Origin: Mycolicibacterium peregrinum
GTDB taxonomy: Bacteria; Actinomycetota; Actinomycetes; Mycobacteriales; Mycobacteriaceae
Assembly: GCF_001665785.1 (NCBI RefSeq)
Contig: NZ_LZSO01000008.1
Coordinates: 62,001-126,000 of the forward strand
DNA length: 64,000 nucleotides
Direction of reading: 5' to 3'
Of this stretch, positions 34,935 through 43,860 are shown in pieces (position 1 is the stretch's first letter; the number at the start of each line of letters is the position of its first letter). The position numbers and the translations under genes were made by a program. Under the pieces are notes generated by a model. The model had not been told where the DNA came from. It searched no databases and worked only from the letters and a program-made list of their open reading frames with translations.

Positions 34935-35399
34935 TCAGTCGTCGTCGATCGTTGGGTCGATGACTGACGGTTCTACTCCCAGATAGGTGGCCACCTGTGC
35001 CACCAGGATTTCATGCAGCAGGTCAGCTAGCTCATCGGATCCTTTGACCCGGCGCTCGATGGGCTTGCGGAACAAGACAATTCGAGCCCGGGTCGCATTT
35101 CCTCTGACATCAACCCCAGCGGGTATCAACCGCGCCAGCGCGATCGGTCCGTCGGCGATGACCTCGGCCGGCCATTGCACGCCCTCGGGATCTTTCGGTG
35201 ACATCCGCGGAATCTCATCCACCGCGACATCGAGTTCTTTGATCCGCGCCGCCCACCGACGCTCGATCGGTTCATAGGCTTCCAGCACTGCCATGTCGAA
35301 CCGCTCGCCCCGGCTACGCCAGCCGGGAACCGAGCGCGGAAGCAGCGGTCCGCGCATATCGCGACCGCGACGCGATCGCCATGGGTTTCGCTGGGCCAC
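34935..35399 (-). CDS. Zincin-like metallopeptidase family protein, motif degenerate (Rv3259-like)
   Basis: A 154-residue protein of the small Zincin_1-type family. The zinc motif HExxH is reduced: LLHEILVAQVATYLG keeps HE but has Gln where the second His is expected. A basic N-terminal stretch (RSRRGRDMRGPLLPRSVPGWRSR) precedes the domain. Proteolytic activity is therefore doubtful. Position next to whiB2 and DUF3499 matches M. tuberculosis. Start is GTG. Confidence 0.8.
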   Translation of the reverse strand: MAQRNPWRSRRGRDMRGPLLPRSVPGWRSRGERFDMAVLEAYEPIERRWAARIKELDVAVDEIPRMSPKDPEGVQWPAEVIADGPIALARLIPAGVDVRGNATRARIVLFRKPIERRVKGSDELADLLHEILVAQVATYLGVEPSVIDPTIDDD

Positions 35400-35488
35400 G
35401 GCGATGATCGTAACGGTTCGGGATCGGGGACCCGACGGCTGCGCGTGTCCGGCACCGCACAGCCACCGTCCAAAGTAATCTCTGTTGC

Positions 35489-35908
35489 GTGAATGTTCCC
35501 CGTCGCTGCTGCCGGCCCGGGTGCCCGCACTATGCCGTGGCGACGTTGACTTTTGTCTACTCCGACTCCACGGCGGTGGTCGGACCCTTGGCCACGGTGT
35601 CTGAACCCCACTCCTGGGACCTCTGCGTCGGCCACGCCGGCCGGATCACGGCACCGCGAGGCTGGGAGTTGGTCCGTCATGCGGGCCCACTGCCCACTCA
35701 CCCCGACGAGGACGACCTCGTGGCACTCGCCGACGCCGTGCGTGAAGGCCAGCCCGGTGCGGTTCCCCACAGTGGGGTGGTGGCCGGATTCTCCGATCCC
35801 TCCACCGGTGTGGGGGCCAGTGCGGTGATGGCGCCGCAAGTGCGTCCCGCCGAGACCAACGGCCGCCGTCGCGGGCACCTGCGGGTGTTGCCGGACCCCG
35901 ACAACTAG
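35489..35908 (+). CDS. DUF3499 family protein (Rv3258c-like)
   Basis: A 139-residue actinobacterial protein of unknown function. CCRPGC near the N terminus and LCVGHAGR later could bind a metal together. The C-terminal half is Pro/Ala-rich and probably disordered. It lies between the zincin-like gene and pmm, as in other mycobacteria. GTG start. Confidence 0.85.
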   Translation: MNVPRRCCRPGCPHYAVATLTFVYSDSTAVVGPLATVSEPHSWDLCVGHAGRITAPRGWELVRHAGPLPTHPDEDDLVALADAVREGQPGAVPHSGVVAGFSDPSTGVGASAVMAPQVRPAETNGRRRGHLRVLPDPDN

Positions 35909-36025
35909 CACGGACTAGCCCTGATTAGATCCTGATTAGACGACGACCGGCCCAAGAGTAGTGAACGTGTCGGCGCCGCCCGACGGTTAGGCTGGCGCCA
36001 ACGATCCCGTTTCACAAGGAGCTAT

Positions 36026-37414
36026 ATGTCTAGGCCAGCGGCGGCTGTTCACGATGTCATCAAGGCCTATGACGTCCGTGGTCTGGTCGGTAGCCAGATC
36101 GACGAAGCGTTCGTTTCCGACGTCGCCGGTGCGTTCGCTCGCCTGGTCCGCGCCGAAGGCGCCACACAGGTGGTGATCGGCTATGACATGCGAGAGAGTT
36201 CGCCGACGCTGGCGGCCGCATTTGCCGACGGTGTGACAGCCCAGGGCCTGGACGTGGTCCGCATCGGGCTGGCCTCCACCGATCAGCTCTACTTCGCCTC
36301 GGGCCTGTTGGACTGCCCCGGAGCGATGTTCACCGCCAGCCACAACCCGGCCGCCTACAACGGGATCAAACTGTGCCGCGCCGGGGCCAAACCGGTAGGC
36401 AAGGACACCGGACTGTCCACGATCTCCGACGAGGTGATTTCGGGGGTGCCTGCCCACGACGGCCCGGCCGGCGTGATCTCCGATCGCGATGTGCTGGCGG
36501 ACTACGGCACGTTCCTCCGCTCGCTGGTCGACCTCAGTGGGCTGCGTCCGCTGCGCATCGCAGTGGACGCGGGCAACGGGATGGCCGGCCACACCACGCC
36601 TGCGGTGCTCGGGCCGATCCCGGGGGCCACGATTCTGCCGTTGTTCTTCGAACTCGACGGCAGCTTCCCCAATCACGAGGCCAACCCACTGGATCCGGCC
36701 AACCTCGTCGACCTGCAGGCCCACGTACTGGCCAGCGGCGCCGATATCGGCCTGGCGTTCGACGGTGATGCCGACCGCTGCTTCGTGGTCGACGAACTCG
36801 GCCGTCCGGTGTCGCCGTCGGCGGTGACCGCATTGGTGGCCGCCCGTGAGCTCAAGCGGGAAATCGGTGCCACCGTGATCCACAATCTGATCACCTCGCG
36901 CGCTGTGCCCGAGTTGGTGATCGAGCGAGGCGGCACTCCGGTGCGGTCACGCGTCGGGCACTCCTACATCAAGGCTCTGATGGCCGAGACCGGCGCCATC
37001 TTCGGCGGGGAACACTCGGCGCACTACTACTTCCGTGATTTCTGGGGCGCCGATTCCGGCATGCTCGCGGCCCTGCACGTGTTGGCCGCCCTGGGGGAGC
37101 AGGATCGTCCGCTGTCCGACTTCATGGCGGACTATCAGCGGTACGAGGCCTCCGGCGAGATCAACTTCACCGTCAGCGACGCGCCGGCCTGTGTCGACGC
37201 CGTGCTGAAGTCGTTCTCCGGCTCGATCCAGTCCATCGACCACCTCGACGGCGTCACCGTCGATCTCGGCGATGGCAGCTGGTTCAACCTGCGCACGTCG
37301 AATACCGAACCACTGCTGCGTCTGAACGTGGAAGCACGCACTGCCGAGGACGTCGCCGCGCTCGTCGACAGAGTTTCGGGACAGATCCGTGGGGTGAGCG
37401 AGCCGGTGCCGTGA
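36026..37414 (+). CDS. manB: Phosphomannomutase/phosphoglucomutase
   Basis: A 462-residue alpha-D-phosphohexomutase that interconverts mannose-6-phosphate and mannose-1-phosphate. TASHNPAAYNG carries the catalytic phosphoserine, FDGDADRC the Mg loop, GEHSAHYYFRDFWGADSG the sugar-specificity loop and RTSNTEPLLRLNVEA the phosphate-binding loop. Also called pmmA in M. tuberculosis (Rv3257c). The ATG follows AAGGAGC. Overlaps the next gene by 4 nt. Confidence 0.95.
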   Translation: MSRPAAAVHDVIKAYDVRGLVGSQIDEAFVSDVAGAFARLVRAEGATQVVIGYDMRESSPTLAAAFADGVTAQGLDVVRIGLASTDQLYFASGLLDCPGAMFTASHNPAAYNGIKLCRAGAKPVGKDTGLSTISDEVISGVPAHDGPAGVISDRDVLADYGTFLRSLVDLSGLRPLRIAVDAGNGMAGHTTPAVLGPIPGATILPLFFELDGSFPNHEANPLDPANLVDLQAHVLASGADIGLAFDGDADRCFVVDELGRPVSPSAVTALVAARELKREIGATVIHNLITSRAVPELVIERGGTPVRSRVGHSYIKALMAETGAIFGGEHSAHYYFRDFWGADSGMLAALHVLAALGEQDRPLSDFMADYQRYEASGEINFTVSDAPACVDAVLKSFSGSIQSIDHLDGVTVDLGDGSWFNLRTSNTEPLLRLNVEARTAEDVAALVDRVSGQIRGVSEPVP

Positions 37415-38481
37415 ACGCCGTGGACGCCACGGTCGACCTGGACGACGGTGACGGACTTCTGGCCGCCGATCGCAACGGTCTGCTACGGGCGGCGGCCATG
37501 GCGGGCGCCCAGGTTCGGGCGACCGCCGCGGCAGTGGCCGAAGGACTGCTCGACCCGCTGCACGCCGATCATCCTCCGCGGACGGTGATTTGGGTCGCCG
37601 GTCGCGGCGCTGCCAAGAGTGCAGGCGCCATGTTGGCCGCCGCCCTCGGCGCATCGATCGGCGCGCCCATCGTGGTGGTCGCCGAGACCCCGCCGTGGCT
37701 GGGGGCACTCGACGTGGTGATCGTGGCCGGTGACGATCCGGGCGATCCGGCTCTGGTGAACGCGGCGGCCACCGGGGTGCGTCGCGGGGCCCGGGTGCTG
37801 ATCGTGGCGCCGCACGAGGGCCCGTTGCGTGATGTGGCGGCCGGACGCGCGGTGGTGCTGGCACCCCGGTTGTGGGTTCCCGACGACTTCGGACTGACGC
37901 GATACCTGGCCGCGGGTCTGGCCGCGCTGCAAGTGGTGGATCACGGTATGCGCGTGGATCTGGCCGCGCTGGCAGACGAATTGGATGCCGAGGCCCTACG
38001 CAACAGCGCCGGACGGGACCTGTTCACCAACCCGGCCAAGACCCTGGCCGAACGGATGTCGGACAGCGCAGTCGCACTGGCCGGCGACAATCCGGCCACG
38101 CTGGCGCTGGCCCGACACGGGGCGACGGTGATGCTGCGGCTGGCCGGTGAAGTGGTGGCCGCCGCCGGACTGGGTGACGTTCTCGCTGCAATCGGCAGCG
38201 GCGCGGTCGCCCACCCTGCGACCCGGTCACTGTTCCACGACGAGGAGATCGACGGACCGCTGCCGCGCCGCATGCGAACGTTCGCCTTGATCACCGATAC
38301 CGAACGACAACTGGTGGGGGCGAGGGTCAGCGGCTTCGACGACATCGCGATGATCGGTGCCGAGGATGTGCCGGACCAGGCTGGGACGACCCTGCCGGTG
38401 GGGCGCCCGGAACAACAACTGGCGGTTCTGGCTGTCCGCTTGGAGATGACGGCCGTATATTTGAAACTGGTTCGAGGATAA
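37411..38481 (+). CDS. TobH-like sugar isomerase-domain protein (Rv3256c-like)
   Basis: A 356-residue protein with a SIS-like sugar-phosphate-binding fold: VIWVAGRGAAKSAGAMLAAALG, then VVIVAGDDPGDPAL. It resembles bifunctional phosphoglucose/phosphomannose isomerases and is annotated TobH in mycobacteria, without proven activity. It sits between manB and manA with a 4-nt overlap on one side, so a role in phosphomannose supply is inferred. Confidence 0.82.
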   Translation: MNAVDATVDLDDGDGLLAADRNGLLRAAAMAGAQVRATAAAVAEGLLDPLHADHPPRTVIWVAGRGAAKSAGAMLAAALGASIGAPIVVVAETPPWLGALDVVIVAGDDPGDPALVNAAATGVRRGARVLIVAPHEGPLRDVAAGRAVVLAPRLWVPDDFGLTRYLAAGLAALQVVDHGMRVDLAALADELDAEALRNSAGRDLFTNPAKTLAERMSDSAVALAGDNPATLALARHGATVMLRLAGEVVAAAGLGDVLAAIGSGAVAHPATRSLFHDEEIDGPLPRRMRTFALITDTERQLVGARVSGFDDIAMIGAEDVPDQAGTTLPVGRPEQQLAVLAVRLEMTAVYLKLVRG

Positions 38482-38484
38482 GAC

Positions 38485-39711
38485 GTGCATCTGCTACGGG
38501 GAGCGGTGCGGACCTATGCCTGGGGTTCGCGCACTGCAATCGCTGATTTCACCGGAAGGCCCAGTCCGACAATCCATCCGGAGGCCGAGCTGTGGCTCGG
38601 CGCACATCCGCAGGACCCGGCGTGGTTACAGACCGAACACGGTGAAGAGTCGCTGCTGCAGGCCGTCCAGGATGACCCAGAGGGGCAACTGGGCAGCGTG
38701 GCGATCGGCAGATTCGGCGATGCGCTGCCCTTCCTCGTGAAGGTGCTGGCCGCTGACGAGCCGTTGTCGCTGCAGGCCCATCCCAGCGCCGCGCAGGCGA
38801 GGGAGGGCTTCGACCGCGAGGACCGGCTCGACATCCCGGTGTCCTCACCCGTCCGCAATTACCGTGACCGCAGCCACAAGCCCGAATTGCTGGTTGCGTT
38901 GGGACAATTCGATGCGCTGGCCGGATTCCGCCCGGTAGACCGCACGGTCGAGCTGATGCGTGCGCTGGCGGTCTCGGATCTCGACCCGTTCATCAACCTG
39001 CTGTCGGATCAGTCCGATGCTGACGGGTTGCGGGCCCTGTTCACCACCTGGATCACCGCGCCTCAGCCCGATCTCGACGTGTTGGTGCCGGCTGTTCTCG
39101 ACGGGGCTGTCCACTACATCCGTTCCGGGGCAAAGAAGTTCGCGGCCGAGGTCAAGACGGTGCTGGAACTCGGTGAACGATACCCCGGCGATGCCGGGGT
39201 GTTGGCCTCCCTGTTGCTGAACCGCATCAGCCTGCGACCGGGGGAGGGCATCTACCTTCCTGCCGGAAATCTGCATGCCTATCTGCATGGTGTCGGTGTC
39301 GAGGTGATGGCGAACTCTGACAACGTGCTGCGCGGCGGGCTGACCCCGAAGCACGTGGACGTGCCGGAACTACTGCGGGTGTTGGACTTCACCCCGACCC
39401 CGGAAGATCGGCTGCGCTCGGAAACCGTCACGGACGGAACGGAAACCATCTATCGGACGCCCGCGCAGGAATTCGCGGTGTCGGCGCTTACGGTCGACGG
39501 TGAACACCTCGGTGACGAGATCGACGTGCACTCCCACCACGATGGTCCGCAGCTGCTGTTGTGTATCGAAGGCGCGGCCGTGATCTATGCCGACGACGAC
39601 AAGCTCACCCTGCAACGTGGCGCGGCGGCGTGGGTGGCGGCCGAGGACGGACCCATCCGGCTGACCGCGGCCGAGCCGACGAAACTGTTCCGCGTGACGA
39701 TCGGGATCTAG
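38485..39711 (+). CDS. manA: Mannose-6-phosphate isomerase, class I
   Basis: A 408-residue zinc cupin enzyme converting fructose-6-phosphate to mannose-6-phosphate. TYAWGSRTAI, FLVKVLAADEPLSLQAHPS (zinc ligands) and HKPELLVAL are class I motifs; YLPAGNLHAYLHGVGVEVMANSDNVLRGGLTPKHVD carries the remaining ligands. GTG start after GAGGATA. Its TAG stop shares CTAG with the convergent flavoprotein gene. Confidence 0.95.
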   Translation: MHLLRGAVRTYAWGSRTAIADFTGRPSPTIHPEAELWLGAHPQDPAWLQTEHGEESLLQAVQDDPEGQLGSVAIGRFGDALPFLVKVLAADEPLSLQAHPSAAQAREGFDREDRLDIPVSSPVRNYRDRSHKPELLVALGQFDALAGFRPVDRTVELMRALAVSDLDPFINLLSDQSDADGLRALFTTWITAPQPDLDVLVPAVLDGAVHYIRSGAKKFAAEVKTVLELGERYPGDAGVLASLLLNRISLRPGEGIYLPAGNLHAYLHGVGVEVMANSDNVLRGGLTPKHVDVPELLRVLDFTPTPEDRLRSETVTDGTETIYRTPAQEFAVSALTVDGEHLGDEIDVHSHHDGPQLLLCIEGAAVIYADDDKLTLQRGAAAWVAAEDGPIRLTAAEPTKLFRVTIGI

Positions 39712-41108
39712 CCGGCAGATCGGCCGCGGGCGGTAACGGACTCCTCGGAGCCGTTGGGGCGCCCGCGGCGTTCGGCCAGCCACGCCTTGATGTTGTGGCG
39801 GATCGCACGTCCGACGATTCGTGGGGGTGGAGTGAGCCACAGGCTGTCGAGCATGCTAGTTCGCCGCAGAAACCACTCGGCCAGAACGGGATCCGTTTCG
39901 GCTGCGCCGAGGAACTGGTCGAAGAGACCGAACAACGGGCTGTACCAGAAGGCCTTGTCGCCTTCTGCCCCGTGCTTCACCTGATCGGCAACCGAGTTCA
40001 TCATCCACACCGGGTAGGTGGTTTTCGCGGTGCGCCGTGCCAGCCGGCGAACCAGATCTTGGGTTCCTTCGGCGAGCACCTGACGCAGATTGGCCGCTTG
40101 CACGGTCGACATGGTCACGCCCTGCCCGTATGTCGGATTCAAGCTGACCACCGCATCGCCGAACGGAAAGATCCCGTCAGGGAACCGGTCCAGTTTGTCG
40201 TAGCGCCGCCACTTGGCCACCGGATATCGGTGAAAGTTCATGTCACCCACCGCTTCACCGGCGCGCAACGCCGTCGCCAGGTGCGGTGGCAGCGCGGTGC
40301 CGCCCAATTGTTTGATGCCGGCGAAATCGCTCGGCGGCTCGGCCTTGGCGACACCGAACGCGGTGACCGTCCAGATGCCATCCTCGTGGAACAGCATGCC
40401 CATACCAAGACCGCTGTCATGCGCCGCACTGACGACGACCATTTTCTCGTTGATCAGCTCCGCGGGGATACGGACCCGCTGTGACGCATACGTGACCCCG
40501 ACTTTGATCGATTCCTCGGGCGGTCGCTCGTAGCCCCACTGTTCCAACCACACCGGCAGCCGACTGCCGCGGCCGGAAGCGTCGACCACCATGTCGGCGG
40601 CAACCTGTTCACCGTCGTCGAGCACGAGGCCGGTGACCCGTTCGGTACCGAGGTCGTACTGCGGTTCGCTCACTCCCCGTCGCAGGATCTGTACGTTGGG
40701 CAATCCCGACACCCGTCTGCGAATCTGCCATTCCAGCTGTCCGCGGCTGGGCACGTACGCGGTGAAGTTTGACTCGAGCGTCTGTCCGGTACCGAGCAGG
40801 TGCCCGCCGGCCTCGAAGTGGATGGAGGACGGTCGGTTCTCCACCACCGGAACGTTCGCGGCCACCATGTCGACGAGCAATCCGGGAAAGAGGGCCTCCA
40901 ACTCGTCGGCCCCGCGAGCCATCAGGAGGTGCACATGTTGGCCTTGCGGTATGGCGCCGCGATTGACGGGCTGATCCGGCAGCTCGTCACGCTCGTACAG
41001 GGTGACGTGGCCGTAGTGGTCGGCGAGGACCCGCGCCGCACACAGCCCGGCGATGCTGCCGCCGATGACAACGGCGTGGGTCGCGAGGGTTCTGGTTGAG
41101 CGGTGCAT
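39708..41108 (-). CDS. FAD-dependent oxidoreductase/monooxygenase (Rv3254-like)
   Basis: A 466-residue flavoprotein of the geranylgeranyl-reductase/halogenase-like superfamily. VIGGSIAGLCAARVLADHYG is the FAD loop, VDASGRGSRLPVWL the second motif and FGDAVVSLNPTYGQGVTMS the third. It lacks an obvious membrane anchor. The substrate is unknown. The ATG chosen has no strong ribosome site; the upstream extension is unlikely protein. Orthologue position next to manA is conserved. Confidence 0.85.
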   Translation of the reverse strand: MHRSTRTLATHAVVIGGSIAGLCAARVLADHYGHVTLYERDELPDQPVNRGAIPQGQHVHLLMARGADELEALFPGLLVDMVAANVPVVENRPSSIHFEAGGHLLGTGQTLESNFTAYVPSRGQLEWQIRRRVSGLPNVQILRRGVSEPQYDLGTERVTGLVLDDGEQVAADMVVDASGRGSRLPVWLEQWGYERPPEESIKVGVTYASQRVRIPAELINEKMVVVSAAHDSGLGMGMLFHEDGIWTVTAFGVAKAEPPSDFAGIKQLGGTALPPHLATALRAGEAVGDMNFHRYPVAKWRRYDKLDRFPDGIFPFGDAVVSLNPTYGQGVTMSTVQAANLRQVLAEGTQDLVRRLARRTAKTTYPVWMMNSVADQVKHGAEGDKAFWYSPLFGLFDQFLGAAETDPVLAEWFLRRTSMLDSLWLTPPPRIVGRAIRHNIKAWLAERRGRPNGSEESVTARGRSAG

Positions 41109-41415
41109 TAGATCGACACGGTACTGGGCCCACGGCGTCCGGCGCACAAAAATCAGAAGCAGCGTCAACTGTAACGACGGACCACGTGTCCTCGACTGGT
41201 GTGAGTGTGTTCCTTGGTTTCCGGATGTGGAGCTCCGCCTGCGCTGAGCTGCAGGCACGGTCTGCGGAGCCGCGCGGCGGGGCCGGGGATTCCCGCCCGG
41301 TGGGCCTGTCTAACAAACGTGCAACAACTCGTGGCACAATCCTGTGGCTGGAGGCGTGATATGGCTCTCATGTTGATACCCTCTGCAAGGAAACTCACAG
41401 TCAACGGATGGGGCA
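41109..41415. other. Intergenic region between divergent flavoprotein and AurF-like genes
   Basis: About 307 bases with no convincing gene. A GGATGGGGCA sequence precedes the AurF-like ATG. No clear promoter pair or palindrome was recognised. Confidence 0.5.
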
Positions 41416-42723
41416 ATGACAACGGTCAGCGACGCAGACGGCGCGGCAACGGGGGACCTCTATTTCGACAGGGTGGAGGCCCTCTCTCGTGCGACGGTCC
41501 GTCGACGCTTCGATCCGTACGTTGACATCGACTGGGACGCACCCGAAAACGCGTTGGCGGACGACGACCCGCGCTGGCAGCTCGACCCGGACAGTGCTCC
41601 GCTCGCGGCTACCGAATGGTATGCCCAACAGCCTTTGCAGCGCCGTATCGACATGGGACGCTGGGTAACTGCGAACACCCTGAAGGTCACCCTCCAATTC
41701 GAAATGATGTTGATTCGCGGAGTGGTGCATTATGCGGGCAAGATGCCGAATGGTTCGCCGGTATTCCAGTATCTGCTCCACGAACTGATCGACGAATGCA
41801 ATCACATCCAGATGTTCCAGGAATTCGTCAACCGCACTGGCGAGGACGTGCCAGGAATGCGGAGAGGCTCCCGGTTTATCGGACCGATCCTGGGCTTTAT
41901 CGGCGGTTATGCCAACATCATTCACTTCATCGGGGTGCTGTGCGGTGAACAGCCGCTGCACTTCCAGCAGACGCTGCAGCATCGTGGCGCAGCGCACGTG
42001 CCGCCGCTGCTGAACAAGATCACCTATATTCACCTGGCCGAGGAAGCGCGCCACATATCGTTTGCCGACGACCTTCTGGCTCAGCGAATGCAGAGCGTCA
42101 GCCGGCGAAAGCGAGCGTGGTACGCAATTCTTTTCCCGTTCTTCCTGCGATGGTTGATCGGGGAAATGATGGGGCCGCCACGCACGTTTGCCCGGCAATT
42201 CGGTGTTCCGCGACGGGTTTTCAAGGCTGCCTTCTGGCGGAGTGATCAGTCGCGCCAGATGATGGCGGAATCGGCTGCCGATGTTCGGCGAGTAGCCGAG
42301 GACCTGGGTCTGCGGACGGCGTGGTCACGCTGGATCTGGCGAGTGTTGGGTATCGATGGTCGACTACCGCGGTACCGCGGTGAGCCTGATCGCGGCTCCG
42401 CGATCACGCGCGTCACCGGGCTTCACACAGCAGTGGCGGCACGCCTTGCGGCCGTAGCGATCATGGCGGGTGTTGCCCTGCTGGTGGCGCCGGACGGCCT
42501 GAAGATCATCGGTTGCGCTGCCGCCGGAGCGGGCGTGTGGGCGGCCTATCACGCGTTCCGGGAGCGCCGCGGCGGTGTGATGGGCAACCAGCCGTTCGAA
42601 TGGCCGAGGCTTTTTGTGTGGATAGTGGTGTGCGTGGCCATGATTCCCGCCGGCGGCCTGATCGGGCTCGCCCTGGTGGTCTTCATGATCCTGGCGCTCG
42701 CCGAATTCATGCCCACCCTCTGA
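41416..42723 (+). CDS. AurF-like diiron oxygenase with C-terminal membrane segments
   Basis: A 435-residue protein. The first ~300 residues are helical with ELIDECNHIQMFQEF and HLAEEARHISFADD, the paired E-x3-H-type motifs of the AurF/CmlI diiron N-oxygenase family. The last ~110 residues hold three hydrophobic segments joined by FRERRGGVMGNQPFEWPR, which AurF itself lacks. It may hydroxylate an amine or fatty substrate at the membrane, but no substrate is known. It stands alone between the Rv3254-like gene and a methyltransferase and seems absent from that spot in M. tuberculosis. Confidence 0.8.
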   Translation: MTTVSDADGAATGDLYFDRVEALSRATVRRRFDPYVDIDWDAPENALADDDPRWQLDPDSAPLAATEWYAQQPLQRRIDMGRWVTANTLKVTLQFEMMLIRGVVHYAGKMPNGSPVFQYLLHELIDECNHIQMFQEFVNRTGEDVPGMRRGSRFIGPILGFIGGYANIIHFIGVLCGEQPLHFQQTLQHRGAAHVPPLLNKITYIHLAEEARHISFADDLLAQRMQSVSRRKRAWYAILFPFFLRWLIGEMMGPPRTFARQFGVPRRVFKAAFWRSDQSRQMMAESAADVRRVAEDLGLRTAWSRWIWRVLGIDGRLPRYRGEPDRGSAITRVTGLHTAVAARLAAVAIMAGVALLVAPDGLKIIGCAAAGAGVWAAYHAFRERRGGVMGNQPFEWPRLFVWIVVCVAMIPAGGLIGLALVVFMILALAEFMPTL

Positions 42724-42742
42724 GCTAACCCGAATCGTTTGC

Positions 42743-42772
42743 GCAGGACGTTGCCGACCGGCAATGTCCTGC
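42743..42772. terminator. Bidirectional hairpin terminator
   Basis: GCAGGACGTTGCC and GGCAATGTCCTGC form a 13-bp stem with one wobble and a 4-nt loop, between convergent AurF-like and methyltransferase genes. No T tract. Confidence 0.7.
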
Positions 42773-42903
42773 GACGCATATCCGGCGAGAACCGCCGAGC
42801 CCGAGCAGGTCTGGTGCCCTGGCCTCAACCGGCCTCGGCGCATGACGACTTGCGCGGCGGGCGCCGCGTCATTCGAGGAGTTACAGGCCGATCCGGCTAC
42901 CGG

Positions 42904-43737
42904 TCAGGCGGGCTTTTGGAACGTGTACACGCGGTATTGGATGAGGCCGGCCTTGGACAGCCACTTCATCCAGCGTGTGCCGACGATCATCGTCTTCTGG
43001 GCGTCCGCCGACCCCTGCTCGCGAAAGAACTTGAGCAGGAAGGGGTACGTCGGCAAGGTGTTCTTCCGGATGTTGCGTTTCTCGGCGAGCTCGAGCCCCG
43101 CACGCTTACCCATGGACCGGTAACCCCGCAGCGGGACATTCCCGAGCGTTCCGTAGGACTTCGCGATCCGGGGACGGATCGCCATCCAGATCGGGGTCTT
43201 CCCGAAGAACATCAGGGTCGGTACGAAGTCGGACACCGCCAGGTACCCGCCCGGCTTGAGCACCCGCGCGGCTTCGGCGAGGAACTTCTCGCGGGACGGG
43301 AAGTGGAAGATGCATTCGACGGCCAGGACGCGGTCGAAGGAGTTGTCCTCGAACGGCAACTGGCAGGCGTCAGCCTCGACCCAACCGATCTTGTTGCCGT
43401 TGACGGGCTTGGTCTGGGCCTCGGCCGCCGCGAGCTGGCGCGGGTCGATGTTGAGGCCGGTGAGGTCCATGTCCGAGTAGGTGGCGTTGACCTGCTGGAT
43501 GGTCCCACCGAACCCGCAGCCGGCGTCCAGCAGCTTCTGCCCGTCGGCAACCTTTCCGGCGGCGAACAGGACATGGTCCATCTGCTCCATGGCCGCGATG
43601 TAGTCATCCCGGGTGCCCTTGGCGGTCTTGGGATCTTCCCAGTAGCCCCAGTGCACCTGGTTTTCCCACAGCTGGCCCGTCTCGCCACCTTCCTGCCGTT
43701 CATCGATCAGCAGGTCGAAGTAGGGGAGCTCAGCCAT
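42904..43737 (-). CDS. SAM-dependent class I methyltransferase
   Basis: A 277-residue methyltransferase. LLDAGCGFGGTIQQV is motif I, LTGLNIDPRQLAAA motif II and PFEDNSFDRVLAVECIFHFPSREKFLAEAARVLKPGG the later motifs. The pattern VHWGYWEDPKTAKGTRDDYIAAMEQM resembles sterol/terpenoid C-methyltransferases and mycobacterial small-molecule methyltransferases. Substrate unknown. It is convergent with the AurF-like gene and divergent from the permease gene. Confidence 0.87.
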   Translation of the reverse strand: MAELPYFDLLIDERQEGGETGQLWENQVHWGYWEDPKTAKGTRDDYIAAMEQMDHVLFAAGKVADGQKLLDAGCGFGGTIQQVNATYSDMDLTGLNIDPRQLAAAEAQTKPVNGNKIGWVEADACQLPFEDNSFDRVLAVECIFHFPSREKFLAEAARVLKPGGYLAVSDFVPTLMFFGKTPIWMAIRPRIAKSYGTLGNVPLRGYRSMGKRAGLELAEKRNIRKNTLPTYPFLLKFFREQGSADAQKTMIVGTRWMKWLSKAGLIQYRVYTFQKPA

Positions 43738-43860
43738 GCGCGGACCGTATCACGATCGGTGTCGAATGTGACGTACGCCCCACTCTGGCGACAAGGCACG
43801 GTTCGGCGAAGTTTGAGAGTCCTACCGGTTTCACCGCCACCGTGATGGGAGCATGACGGA

